Origin: Bacteroidetes bacterium UBA2664
GTDB lineage: Bacteria > Bacteroidota > Rhodothermia > Balneolales > Balneolaceae
Direction of reading: 5' to 3'
Length of the DNA stretch: 36,250 bases
Assembly (NCBI GenBank): GCA_002359315.1
Contig: DEMS01000021.1
Location: 1 to 36,250 of the forward strand
A program made the translations under genes and the position numbers. Position 1 is the first letter of the stretch; each line of letters starts with the position of its first letter. The notes below the pieces were generated by a model. It did no database searches. It worked only from the letters and a program-made list of their open reading frames with translations, and was not told the DNA's origin. Below, in pieces: positions 25,035 to 33,760 of this stretch.

Positions 25035-27842
25035 ATGACCTGTTTCAGAATATCCATTCCTGTACTGAGTTTTTTGATATTAACCGGTTGTCAAATAGCC
25101 AATGTCGATGATACAGGAAGTGAAAAACCGGAAGAGAATAGGTTTTCATACGAGGTAATTGCGGAAGGGTTAAATGAACCAATGCAAATTGAATTTGATC
25201 AATCCGGCTTTGTTTATTGGATTGAAAGAACCGGCAGTGTTAAAAGATTATCTGAAAAAATCGGTAATATTGAACTGTTGGGTGAGGTTGAGCTCATGAG
25301 TGGCTCTTACCCCGGCCTGATTGGACTGTTACTGGACAGGGATTTTGAAAATAACAGAAATCTCTATCTCTATTACTCTGCAAGTGATGATGATGGACAA
25401 ATGAGATTATCCAGATTCACTTTAAATTCAAATAATGCATTGGATCCGGAATCGGAAATTGTGATGTTAAGAATCCCATGGCGATTGCCGGATGGCCAGC
25501 ATATGGGTGGAGGTATGGATTATGATAATGAAGGCAATATTCTTTTGTCAGTGGGTGATTCGACGAGCCCCAGCCAATTCGAGCCAATTCATCTGCGAAA
25601 TGACGGATCTATCCAGGACGCTGCTGCAACTGCCGGCAACACAAACGACCTCAGAGGATCCATTCTAAGGATTACTCCACAACCCGATGGCAGTTATACC
25701 ATTCCGGAAGGAAATCTTTTTCCTGAGGGAACCCCCAATACCCGGCCGGAAATTTACACGATGGGCAACCGGAATCCCTGGAGATTATACATCGATTCAA
25801 AAACAGGTTATCTTCATTGGGGAGAAGTCGGCCCGGATTCCGGTGCCGACTCCGATGTCTATGGGCCGGCCGGTGTAGATGAATTAAATATTGCCCAAAA
25901 TGCCGGTAACTTTGGTTGGCCTTTTGTTTATGGGAACAGGCCATATCCTCAATATAATTATGAAACAGGGGAATATGGAGAACCCCATAACCCAGACGGG
26001 CCTGTGAACAGTTCCCCTAACAATACCGGTTTGCAAAAATTACCACCCGTTGAACATTCGATCATTGCCTATCCATATGGGGTTTACGACGAGTGGCCAA
26101 TTTTTGGAAGTGCCGGCCGATCCGCAGTGGGTGGGCCTGTTTACAGAAAAGGGGATTTCATCAGTGATTCACAAAATGTATTTCCAGAATATTATGAAGG
26201 CAAATGGTTTGTAACCGATTATGTCAGAAACTGGATTTTAGTCATGACCCTGAGTGATGACCGAAAGGATGTTCTTGATGTTGAACACTTTTTACCATCA
26301 AACCGGCTAGGACACAGTCAGCCATTGGATATGGATTTTAGTCCATCCGGACATCTCTATATAATAGAATATGGTTCATCAGGACAGGGCCGTATTTCAA
26401 GATATGAATATAATGATGGAAATAGAGCACCGATTGCCTCGGCCGATGCAGCAGTACGTTCCGGTTCTATACCATTTGACTTGACGTTAATTTCAGAGGG
26501 CACTTTTGATTATGATGGTGACGATTTAGTCTATGAATGGGAAATTTCACCAGTCTCTCAATCCGGACAACAAACAATCACCTTAACCGGCCCGAATCCG
26601 AATTTTATCATTAAGGAAGCAGGCAGATATCAGGTTGAATTGATTGTAAGAGATCCTCTCGGCGAAGAGGCCTCGGATACATTTGAAGTGGTTGCAGGGA
26701 ATGTAAGGCCTGATGTTACCTTATCACTGAACCGGGGCAATCATTCATTCTACTTCCCGAATGAAGAGATTCAGTATGAACTCTCTGTAAGTGATCATGA
26801 AGATGGGAACCTGAGTGATGGTGATATTGAACCTGAACAGGTTAACTTATCAGCTGAATATATACCGGCCGGCTTAACTGCTTCTGCGTTGTCAGACATG
26901 ATACTGAATGGAGATATAGTTTCGGGTGAACCGGTAAGATTTGTGCAATCAAGAGCTCTTATTGAACAGTATAATTGTACCACTTGCCATAGGGTTGAGA
27001 GGGGTATTGTAGGCCCTTCGTTTACAGAAATTGCTGAAAAAAACGAAGGTTTAGATATCGTCGACCGTTTAGCGAATACCATCATAGAGGGTAGTTCAGG
27101 GAATTGGGGGGAAATTCCAATGCCACCAAATCCAATGGTATCTCAATCAGAAGCTCAGCAGATAGCTGAATTTATTCTTGAATTGACGGATACAGACTCA
27201 CAAACAACGAACTTACCACTATCGGGAAATTATGTTACCACTGTTCATGAAAGAACCGGCGGTTCCGGCAGATTAGGACGATTTTATAGCATCCCGTATC
27301 AGCGGGGTACCTATTTATTTCATGCCAGCTATACCGATCGTGGAAATGAAAGGATTGATGGGCTGGAATTAACCGGTGAGGATTTTATTCTATTGAGATA
27401 TCCGTTACTGGCACCTGAAGAGTCAGATTTTTTCTCGGAAACAGGAATTTCTTACACACCTTCAACAAGTGATCCCGGATTCATTGTATCGGGCAAAGCA
27501 CCTTACATCGGTTTTGAGCAAATTGATTTAAGTGAAATTAGCCAAATAAAAATAGGTGCATTAACTCGATTCTGGCACTGGTCTCATTTTATAGGAGCAA
27601 ATGTTGAACTTAGGCTGGGTTCTCCGGATGGACCATTGGTCGGAGAACCCCATCCCCAATTCAGGCCGGATCACATTTCACCGGAAGATGGCCCATTTTT
27701 TGCACATAATTGGGACGACCCCATAGAAATAGATATATCTGATATTGAAGGCAGCTATGATATTTTTATACTTTTCAAAAATCCGGATGCTGAAAATGAA
27801 GATCCACTGCTCACAATTACAGGGATAGAGTTTATTAAATAA
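25035..27842 (+). CDS. Multidomain lipoprotein: PQQ sugar-dehydrogenase propeller, PKD, cytochrome c, CBM-like domain
   Basis: A 935-residue lipoprotein (LTGC, Cys19). Residues ~38-460 form a glucose/sorbosone dehydrogenase-type propeller (PF07995): GLNEPMQIEFDQSGFVYWIER, GQHMGGGMDYDNEGNILLSVGD with the likely catalytic His156, and NRNPWRLYIDSKTGYLHWGEVGPD. A PKD-like domain follows (~465-555, FDYDGDDLVYEWEI). Then comes a class I cytochrome c with CTTCH (648-652) and probable axial Met696 (IPMPPNP), then a CBM6-like jelly roll (~725-935). Fusion suggests sugar oxidation with electrons passed directly to heme c, then to the respiratory chain. Related multidomain proteins are common in Bacteroidota. 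In this locus it may oxidise released sugars or serve the oxidoreductase pathway. Confidence 0.9.
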   Translation: MTCFRISIPVLSFLILTGCQIANVDDTGSEKPEENRFSYEVIAEGLNEPMQIEFDQSGFVYWIERTGSVKRLSEKIGNIELLGEVELMSGSYPGLIGLLLDRDFENNRNLYLYYSASDDDGQMRLSRFTLNSNNALDPESEIVMLRIPWRLPDGQHMGGGMDYDNEGNILLSVGDSTSPSQFEPIHLRNDGSIQDAAATAGNTNDLRGSILRITPQPDGSYTIPEGNLFPEGTPNTRPEIYTMGNRNPWRLYIDSKTGYLHWGEVGPDSGADSDVYGPAGVDELNIAQNAGNFGWPFVYGNRPYPQYNYETGEYGEPHNPDGPVNSSPNNTGLQKLPPVEHSIIAYPYGVYDEWPIFGSAGRSAVGGPVYRKGDFISDSQNVFPEYYEGKWFVTDYVRNWILVMTLSDDRKDVLDVEHFLPSNRLGHSQPLDMDFSPSGHLYIIEYGSSGQGRISRYEYNDGNRAPIASADAAVRSGSIPFDLTLISEGTFDYDGDDLVYEWEISPVSQSGQQTITLTGPNPNFIIKEAGRYQVELIVRDPLGEEASDTFEVVAGNVRPDVTLSLNRGNHSFYFPNEEIQYELSVSDHEDGNLSDGDIEPEQVNLSAEYIPAGLTASALSDMILNGDIVSGEPVRFVQSRALIEQYNCTTCHRVERGIVGPSFTEIAEKNEGLDIVDRLANTIIEGSSGNWGEIPMPPNPMVSQSEAQQIAEFILELTDTDSQTTNLPLSGNYVTTVHERTGGSGRLGRFYSIPYQRGTYLFHASYTDRGNERIDGLELTGEDFILLRYPLLAPEESDFFSETGISYTPSTSDPGFIVSGKAPYIGFEQIDLSEISQIKIGALTRFWHWSHFIGANVELRLGSPDGPLVGEPHPQFRPDHISPEDGPFFAHNWDDPIEIDISDIEGSYDIFILFKNPDAENEDPLLTITGIEFIK

Positions 27843-27922
27843 AAAGAGTAAATGAAGATTCAAGGTTCCATTTAAAAGCTCAAAGCGGATGCCGGCTTTT
27901 CAAAACTGGTGAATCGATCAAA

Positions 27923-28663
27923 ATGTATATGATGAGATTAAAAATATTTATGAGCAGCTATTTGATCAATCTATTGTTCCTGCTAATGTTTATGCTTTCA
28001 ATCGGATCAACTCTATCCATTGCACAGCCGGAGGGAATTCCGGATGGTTTTGAATCGATATTTAACGGAGAGGATTTAACAGGCTGGCATATCAGCCGTA
28101 CAAACCACCATGGAACTGTAGGAAATTTTTATGTGGAAGATGGTATGATAGTTATGAAGCAATATCCCTATGGACAGGGTGGAATCATACTGACCGATAA
28201 GCGTTATGCAGATTTTGAACTCTATCTGGAGGTTAAAGCCGATCCGGGAACGAATGGCGGTTTATTTTTTCGGTCAAATGAAACCGGTTCTGCCTATCAG
28301 ATTGAAATTGAGGGCGATGGCCAGCCGAATACTGCAAATTTAATCTCCGAAATGCTTCGTACAACAACCAGGGCAAGTGCAGAAGGTTTGCAGGAAGTAT
28401 GGGTGCCGGGAGACTGGAATTCATTCCGGTTACGTGTTACCGGCGATGTACCTCATGCCATTTTATGGGTGAATGGGGTATTGATGTGGAATGTAAAAAT
28501 GGAAAGAAATGATCTGATTGCAGATGCACGTGAAGGGATGATCGCACTCCAGCTGCACTGGAGCCAGACGCCTACACCTGTGCCGGGTGGAAGTTGTTGC
28601 GCATATTCATGGCGGCCCGACGGTGCACACTATTTCAGGAATATTGCAATTAAAGAGCTCTGA
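27923..28663 (+). CDS. DUF1080 secreted protein, 3-keto-disaccharide hydrolase type (copy 2)
   Basis: A 246-residue secreted DUF1080 protein. A signal peptide with a long hydrophobic core (LINLLFLLMFMLSIGSTLSIAQ) replaces the lipobox of copy 1, so this copy may be soluble in the periplasm. Core motifs are GFESIFNGEDLTGWH, NFYVEDGMIVMKQ, DFELYLEVKADPGTNGGLFFRS, YQIEIEGDGQPN, GDWNSFRLRVTG and YFRNIAIKEL. GGLFFRS and YQIEIEGDG correspond to the usual DUF1080 binding-loop region. Several in-frame ATGs occur at the start (27923, 27929, 27932), so the exact N-terminus is uncertain. The SUMF-like gene starts 9 nt after the stop, implying an operon. It is clearly diverged from copy 1, so it may act on a different linkage. 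Confidence 0.92.
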   Translation: MYMMRLKIFMSSYLINLLFLLMFMLSIGSTLSIAQPEGIPDGFESIFNGEDLTGWHISRTNHHGTVGNFYVEDGMIVMKQYPYGQGGIILTDKRYADFELYLEVKADPGTNGGLFFRSNETGSAYQIEIEGDGQPNTANLISEMLRTTTRASAEGLQEVWVPGDWNSFRLRVTGDVPHAILWVNGVLMWNVKMERNDLIADAREGMIALQLHWSQTPTPVPGGSCCAYSWRPDGAHYFRNIAIKEL

Positions 28664-28672
28664 GGTGATCTC

Positions 28673-29578
28673 ATGACTATAAAAAAATATTTAAAGAAAA
28701 GGGATGCCGGAATGATTTCACTAAGTTGTGCCATTATTTTATCTGCATCTTTCAGCCACTCCTTTGATCAGTCCACAGGAACCGATAGGACTCCGATTGC
28801 CATAACCAATGATCTAGGAATGGAATTTGTACAGATCGAACCGGGCAGCATGCTTGTGGGAAGAATAGAAATTGAATGTCCACAACCGCCCGACACGCGA
28901 GATGTTGAAGAGAGAGTCAGATGGAGTGAGGAGGATTTTGAAAGATGTGAGGAACTTGCAGCAAGAGACTCACGACCCGGTTTTTGGGTAACCATTGAAA
29001 AACCCTACTATATTGGCAAGTTTACTGTGACACAGTCTCAATGGAAGCAGGTGATGGGAGAAAATCCTTCCTTTTTTCAGGGCGACAAAGTAGAAGGGGT
29101 TTCTGATAATCACCCGGTGGATAGTGTCACATGGGAGGATACACAACGGTTTATTGAAACATTGAATGAAATGGATCCGAATGCCACGTATCGACTGCCA
29201 ACCGAATTTGAATGGGAATATGCGGCCCGTGCAGGTGCGAATGAGGTTCACTCTTGGAGAGAAATTCGGGAGTATGCCTGGATTCAGGATACGGATAAAG
29301 GTACGACACATCCGGTGGGCTTGAAAAAACCAAATGTATGGGGATTACACGATATGTTAGGCAACGTATGGGAGTGGGTAGAAGATTATTATAATGAAAA
29401 GATTTTTGCTGACCCAATACCCCCTGCATCAGGCAATGTACACGTCTTAAAAGGGGGGAGTTTTATCTCTGATGTAACTCATGCAACACCCTTTTTCCAT
29501 GGAGGAGGGCCCGGAAATGGATATGATGTCGGGTTTCGCCTGGTTCGTGAAATGAATGTTTCAAAAGGGATAGATTAA
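28673..29578 (+). CDS. SUMF/FGE-like domain secreted protein lacking the catalytic cysteines
   Basis: A 301-residue secreted protein with a C-type-lectin-like SUMF domain (PF03781): MEFVQIEPGSMLVG, YYIGKFTVTQSQWKQVMG, HPVDSVTWEDTQRFIETLN, YRLPTEFEWEYAARAGA, GLHDMLGNVWEWVEDYY and KGGSFISDVTH. Its end reads NGYDVGFRLVREM. True formylglycine-generating enzymes have two active-site cysteines just after the GGS motif; here that stretch has none. No sulfatase gene is in the window. A long acidic insert (about 66-105, rich in Glu and Arg) sits within the N-terminal half. A GAGGTGA Shine-Dalgarno overlaps the stop of the DUF1080 gene 9 nt upstream. A structural, binding or unrelated catalytic role is likely. 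Confidence 0.9.
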   Translation: MTIKKYLKKRDAGMISLSCAIILSASFSHSFDQSTGTDRTPIAITNDLGMEFVQIEPGSMLVGRIEIECPQPPDTRDVEERVRWSEEDFERCEELAARDSRPGFWVTIEKPYYIGKFTVTQSQWKQVMGENPSFFQGDKVEGVSDNHPVDSVTWEDTQRFIETLNEMDPNATYRLPTEFEWEYAARAGANEVHSWREIREYAWIQDTDKGTTHPVGLKKPNVWGLHDMLGNVWEWVEDYYNEKIFADPIPPASGNVHVLKGGSFISDVTHATPFFHGGGPGNGYDVGFRLVREMNVSKGID

Positions 29579-29765
29579 AGGAACGTTACAAAAGCGATAT
29601 CCTGACGATTCAAATCTTTCAAAGCAATCGGTACATCTGTAAAAAATCTTAATAGTTGGAGACTTGATGTATTTAATCTGATTTTTAGTCAGAAAAGTTG
29701 TACTCTTAACGTATTAAACAGCAAAAAAGAGTTTCTAACGAACAGTAACAAATAAGAAAATAAAT

Positions 29766-30977
29766 ATGAAAGCACTATATATTAAATCTACCAAGCTGTC
29801 AGTTTTCTTATTATCACTATTGATAATCGGTTGTTCTGCAAATAGTAATGAAGAGAATTCAGCAAATGAAGATGCTACTTCAGGCAATGAAACATACTTT
29901 TCATTGCCTAATGAATCGTTAGAGGTTCATAACAGTGAAGAATTAAATTTCAGCGTACAAACTGTCGTTGAAGGATTGGAAATTCCCTGGGGCGTCGCGT
30001 TTTTACCGAATGGCAACGTGTTGATCACTGAACGTGATAACGGTACTTTGAGATTGGTAAGAGACGGGGTGCTTGTCGAGGACCCGATAGCCGGTGTTCC
30101 TGAATCTTCACCTACCGGACAAGGCGGGCTTCTGGACGTGGAACTGCATCCAAATTATGGGGAAAATGGATGGATTTATATCACCTATTCAAAACCGGGT
30201 GAAGTTGGTCAGAATACGGCGTTAATCCGAGCCAGATATGATGAAGAAACACACTCTTTAACAGATCTGGAAGAGCTGTTTGCCGGAACGCCCACGACTG
30301 AAGGCGGTGCCCATTTTGGCGGACGGCTGGTCTTTGATCATGACGGGTATCTATACACTGCAATTGGTGACAGAGGCCGGATGAATACTGCTCAGGATAT
30401 TACAAATTCACATGGTAATCTCTACCGTTTCAATGATGACGGTTCAATTCCTTCTGATAACCCATTTGTTGGCAGTGAAGGAATGGACGAGATCTATTCA
30501 TATGGACACAGAAATATTCAGGGAATGGATGTTCATCCTGTAACCGGTATTGTATGGACGAATGAACATGGCCCCAGAGGCGGTGATGAACTGAATGTTC
30601 AGGACAAACCCGGTGCAAATTACGGATGGCCGGAAATTTCATATGGCATCAACTACGATGGCACTACTTTTACCGACGAAACGGAAAGAGAAGGGATGGA
30701 ACAGCCTGTTACATATTGGGACCCATCTATCGCTCCTTCCGGTTTAGCATTTGTAAGCAGTGACTTGTATGCTGCCTGGAACGGTAATGTGTTGAATGGA
30801 GCCCTCGCTTTTCAATTGATATCCAGGGTTGTGCTGGATGGGGATGAGTTTGTTCGTGAAGAACGACTATTGGAAGGAATTGGCCGAATACGGGAAGTGG
30901 AACAAGGCCCGGACGGATATATCTATTTCACTAATGAATCTGACGGGACGTTGAACCGGATTATTCCTGTGGAGTAA
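29766..30977 (+). CDS. PQQ-dependent aldose-sugar-dehydrogenase-type lipoprotein
   Basis: A 403-residue lipoprotein (LLIIGC, Cys19) whose body is one six-bladed GSDH propeller (PF07995). Landmarks are VVEGLEIPWGVAFLPNGNVLITER, GQGGLLDVELHP, GGAHFGGRLVFDHDGYLYTAIGD (catalytic His in AHFGGR), YSYGHRNIQGMDVHP, WTNEHGPRGGDELN and GYIYFTNESDGTLNRIIP. These resemble the E. coli aldose sugar dehydrogenase (YliI/Asd) type, which oxidises the C1 of sugars. No PQQ biosynthesis genes are in the window. It is the last gene of the plus-strand run, 187 nt after the SUMF-like gene, and is followed by repeats and a bidirectional terminator. Confidence 0.93.
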   Translation: MKALYIKSTKLSVFLLSLLIIGCSANSNEENSANEDATSGNETYFSLPNESLEVHNSEELNFSVQTVVEGLEIPWGVAFLPNGNVLITERDNGTLRLVRDGVLVEDPIAGVPESSPTGQGGLLDVELHPNYGENGWIYITYSKPGEVGQNTALIRARYDEETHSLTDLEELFAGTPTTEGGAHFGGRLVFDHDGYLYTAIGDRGRMNTAQDITNSHGNLYRFNDDGSIPSDNPFVGSEGMDEIYSYGHRNIQGMDVHPVTGIVWTNEHGPRGGDELNVQDKPGANYGWPEISYGINYDGTTFTDETEREGMEQPVTYWDPSIAPSGLAFVSSDLYAAWNGNVLNGALAFQLISRVVLDGDEFVREERLLEGIGRIREVEQGPDGYIYFTNESDGTLNRIIPVE

Positions 30978-30987
30978 GAGATACACT

Positions 30988-31132
30988 CCACTACGTCACA
31001 ACGAGTAGCTGAGGAGCGTTTGCGATGAACAACCCACTACGTCACATCGAGTAGCTGAGGAGCGCATGCGACGATGCGTATCGAGATGTCTACGCCTTGG
31101 TAAGACAGTTCTCGACAGGCTCGAACTGACGG
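30988..31132. repeat. Intergenic repeat cluster (46-bp tandem plus TCGA-type element)
   Basis: Two imperfect units start at 30988 and 31034, period 46 bp, each opening CCACTACGTCACA-CGAGTAG followed by CTGAGGAGCG. A TTCTCGACAGGC segment then leads into GGCTCGAACTGACGG (31118-31132). The last 15-mer recurs exactly at 36186-36200. Such TTCTCGA/TCGAACTGACG elements are dispersed repeats common in this lineage, recalled rather than searched. Confidence 0.7.
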
Positions 31133-31184
31133 TGGGGGTTGAAGTTGTCAAACCCGAACTGACAAATGTGGATATATTTAAAAT

Positions 31185-31213
31185 GAGGGCATCAACCGAT
31201 GCCCTCTTTTTTT
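31185..31213. terminator. Bidirectional intrinsic terminator between converging genes
   Basis: GAGGGCATC (31185-31193) pairs perfectly with GATGCCCTC (31198-31206), AACC loop, followed by seven T on the plus strand (31207-31213). On the minus strand the stem lies just after the TonB receptor stop and is followed by an ATTTTAAAT stretch, so it can serve both genes. Confidence 0.85.
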
Positions 31214-31218
31214 ATTTC

Positions 31219-33687
31219 CTAAAACTGCACTTTTAGATTGGTCATGATATGTCGGCCTGCCTGGGGATAGTAATAATTAAAAAACTGCTCTTCGCCTCCG
31301 GCAATCCACCCAAATGAGTATCCGTTGGATTCGTATTCAATATCAAAAAGATTATTAATCTGAATGGAAAAGGTGATATTGTTTACCCAATTGATTTCAT
31401 CCAGAAGATAACTTAACTGCAAATTGTTGACCAAATAGGGATCCAAAGAGCGATCTCTGTTGGCTGTGTTATCCAGATACTGACGGGAGACATATTGCGA
31501 AATCAACTCCGTTGAGAATCCATTCTTTTGAAAGGAAAAAATCGAATTCCCTATGACGGAAGGAGAAAAGGAGATATCTACGTCGGTAAAAAACTCCTCC
31601 TGCTGACCACCTACATCGAAATCATCAACAAAACGCACATACTCTTCGATTTTATTTCTGCTGAATGTTACACTACCGTTCCATGCTAAATTCTGCAGAA
31701 TTTGAGCACCGATTTGCAGTTCAATCCCGGCTCTGTAGCTGTCCGGTACATTTTCTCTTACGATATTACCCACATCATTGATTTCACCGGTGTTGATTAA
31801 CTGATCTTTGTAGAGCATGTAATAGAGATTCACACCCATATCAACGGTCCCTATCAATCCGCTATATCCAAACTCAAAATCATATAATCGTTCCGGATCG
31901 GGACGGCTCTGCTCTGTCGATTCCACATAATCACGGCGGGTTGGTTCTTTACCCTCCACAGAAAAAGATGCAAAAGCCCGGTGTACATCTGCAAAACGGT
32001 AGACAAATCCTGCTTTTGGATTAAAAAACCGGATCCGGTCTTTTTGGGAAACATCCGTCACGTCCCCGGTCTGGCCATCAATTCTGAGCCCTACAAATTG
32101 ATACGAAACGGTTCGATATTGCAGGTCAAGGTATGTATTTAAGGAGGAAGTGAGGTAGTAGTTCAGCTTACCATAGATATTGAAATCTGTTTTAAAACCG
32201 TTGTTGTCGTAATATCGGTCGCCCAGATCACTATCTCCGGCAAAACGTGCCCAGATGACCTCTCCAAAGTGATCTCCGTCATACTCATTATAGCCCCCGC
32301 CGAACGTCAGATTCCACTGATCGGTACGGTCAAAACGGGTTGAAAAAACGGTGCCATAGAAGTGATTGTCGAGCCATCGCCTGCGAACCAGATCACTTCG
32401 GGAAACTGTATCGCCCCCTATTTGAACCGGTGAAATATTGTATGAACTCAATCGATCATTGCTTCTGAACTGTTCAAAATATCCGCTGCCATAGGTGTAA
32501 TGAAGGGAAGCGTTGGCAACCCAGTTATCCGTAAGCCGATAGGAGTAGTGGAGCTGATAGTGATCTTGTTTATAGTTATCCACCTGATCATCATAAGTGA
32601 ACTCATTAAATCTTCGATTTCCCAAGTTCGATCTCCAGTGGGCAGCATCTTCAGGCCCCAGAAAGAGATTGTTGATATAGGATTCCAGCTGGGATGCGTT
32701 CCCGGTTAAAATGGGTTCCGGAACTCCATTCCAGGCTTGATAGGTAACTTCACTGCCGGAAAAGAGATCTGCTTTCAGAAGGCTGCGCTCTCCGTGGCGG
32801 GCACCTGACAGGTAAAATGATCTCAGATCGGAAGACGCACGATCGATATAACCATCCGAGTCGATCTTCGAGAGCCGGCCTTCAAACTGCCACCCATTAT
32901 TCATGATACCGGATCCCAACTTGATGTTTGCCTTTCGTGTACCATAGGCACCGATCCCGGTGTTTATTTCACTGTATGGTTCAGGGTCCATAATGGCTGT
33001 TTGCAGGTTCATGGTGGCCCCAAACGCACCGGCGCCCTGAGTGGATGTACCCACACCCCGCTGAATCTGAATATTTTGTGTAGAAGAGGCCAGATCCGGC
33101 AGATTTACCCAGAAGACGCCGTGTGACTCCGAATCATTCAGTGGAATCCCGTTAATCGTTACATTGATGCGTCCGGGATCCACACCACGGACACGTATTC
33201 CGGTATAGCCGACTCCGGTGCCGGCATCCGATGTGGAAACAACCGATGGGGTCGTTTGTACTAAAAAGGGAATATCCTGCCCAAAATTTCGGGATTCAAT
33301 ATCCACACGGGTGATATTGCTATAGGCAATCGGAGTGGATTCATCCACGCGCAGTGCATTCACAAATACCTCACCGCTCAAAATAGGCTGAGCTTCCAGT
33401 GCAATCAGAAGCGGTTGTGTGGTGTCCATGAAACGGATACGCTCCGTTTTGTAGCCGACGAAACTAATGGTGATCTCATTTCGATCGGATATCAGTTGCA
33501 GAGAAAAGGTTCCGTCCGGATCGGTTGCAGTACCATTCGACGTTTCCGATTCAATAATCGTTGCTCCTTCGAGCGGTTCTTGAGTAGATGCATCAATTAC
33601 CTGTCCTGTGATCGTTTGAGCCAGAACAGTATTGGATAGGTTAAAAAATACTGCAAGCAGCAGTAGTGATAGTGTTTTACTAAGCAT
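31219..33687 (-). CDS. TonB-dependent receptor under TPP riboswitch control, candidate thiamine transporter
   Basis: An 822-residue outer-membrane receptor. The signal peptide is MLSKTLSLLLLAVFFNLSNTVLAQ. A carboxypeptidase-regulatory-like domain follows (ITGQVIDASTQEPLEGATI, TDPDGTFSL), then a Plug (~105-225, GIRVRGVDPGRINVTINGIPLND) and a barrel ending KVQF. The ATG at 33687 is chosen over a TTG at 33702, because GGAGG sits 5 nt before the ATG and the TTG lies before it. An upstream TPP riboswitch (33761-33843) makes thiamine or a precursor the likely substrate; TPP-regulated TonB receptors are known in the Bacteroidota. No inner-membrane thiamine carrier is adjacent. Length and signatures are normal. 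Confidence 0.93.
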   Translation of the reverse strand: MLSKTLSLLLLAVFFNLSNTVLAQTITGQVIDASTQEPLEGATIIESETSNGTATDPDGTFSLQLISDRNEITISFVGYKTERIRFMDTTQPLLIALEAQPILSGEVFVNALRVDESTPIAYSNITRVDIESRNFGQDIPFLVQTTPSVVSTSDAGTGVGYTGIRVRGVDPGRINVTINGIPLNDSESHGVFWVNLPDLASSTQNIQIQRGVGTSTQGAGAFGATMNLQTAIMDPEPYSEINTGIGAYGTRKANIKLGSGIMNNGWQFEGRLSKIDSDGYIDRASSDLRSFYLSGARHGERSLLKADLFSGSEVTYQAWNGVPEPILTGNASQLESYINNLFLGPEDAAHWRSNLGNRRFNEFTYDDQVDNYKQDHYQLHYSYRLTDNWVANASLHYTYGSGYFEQFRSNDRLSSYNISPVQIGGDTVSRSDLVRRRWLDNHFYGTVFSTRFDRTDQWNLTFGGGYNEYDGDHFGEVIWARFAGDSDLGDRYYDNNGFKTDFNIYGKLNYYLTSSLNTYLDLQYRTVSYQFVGLRIDGQTGDVTDVSQKDRIRFFNPKAGFVYRFADVHRAFASFSVEGKEPTRRDYVESTEQSRPDPERLYDFEFGYSGLIGTVDMGVNLYYMLYKDQLINTGEINDVGNIVRENVPDSYRAGIELQIGAQILQNLAWNGSVTFSRNKIEEYVRFVDDFDVGGQQEEFFTDVDISFSPSVIGNSIFSFQKNGFSTELISQYVSRQYLDNTANRDRSLDPYLVNNLQLSYLLDEINWVNNITFSIQINNLFDIEYESNGYSFGWIAGGEEQFFNYYYPQAGRHIMTNLKVQF

Positions 33688-33692
33688 GTTAG

Positions 33693-33718
33693 CCTCCTTC
33701 AATAATTATTGAGGGAGG
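33693..33718 (-). promoter_or_regulatory. Ribosome-binding-site hairpin of the TonB receptor mRNA
   Basis: On the mRNA, CCTCC (33718-33714) can pair with the GGAGG Shine-Dalgarno (33697-33693). The sequence between includes the perfect 14-nt palindrome TCAATAATTATTGA (33699-33712). One mismatch separates the two helices. Folding would mask the ribosome binding site, giving a likely translational output for the riboswitch upstream. Confidence 0.65.
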
Positions 33719-33760
33719 GGGTGAAACTTGAAATCAGAATATCTGACACTACATCAGATC

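Noticed and set aside
28673..29578. Formylglycine-generating enzyme activating a sulfatase
   Set aside because: The active-site cysteines are absent and there is no sulfatase gene in the window.
30988..31132. CRISPR array
   Set aside because: There are only two imperfect 46-bp units with no spacer-repeat alternation and no cas gene.
33688..33702. TTG start of the TonB receptor at 33702
   Set aside because: The first codons from that TTG are the Shine-Dalgarno region itself; the ATG at 33687 with GGAGG 5 nt upstream is the proper start.
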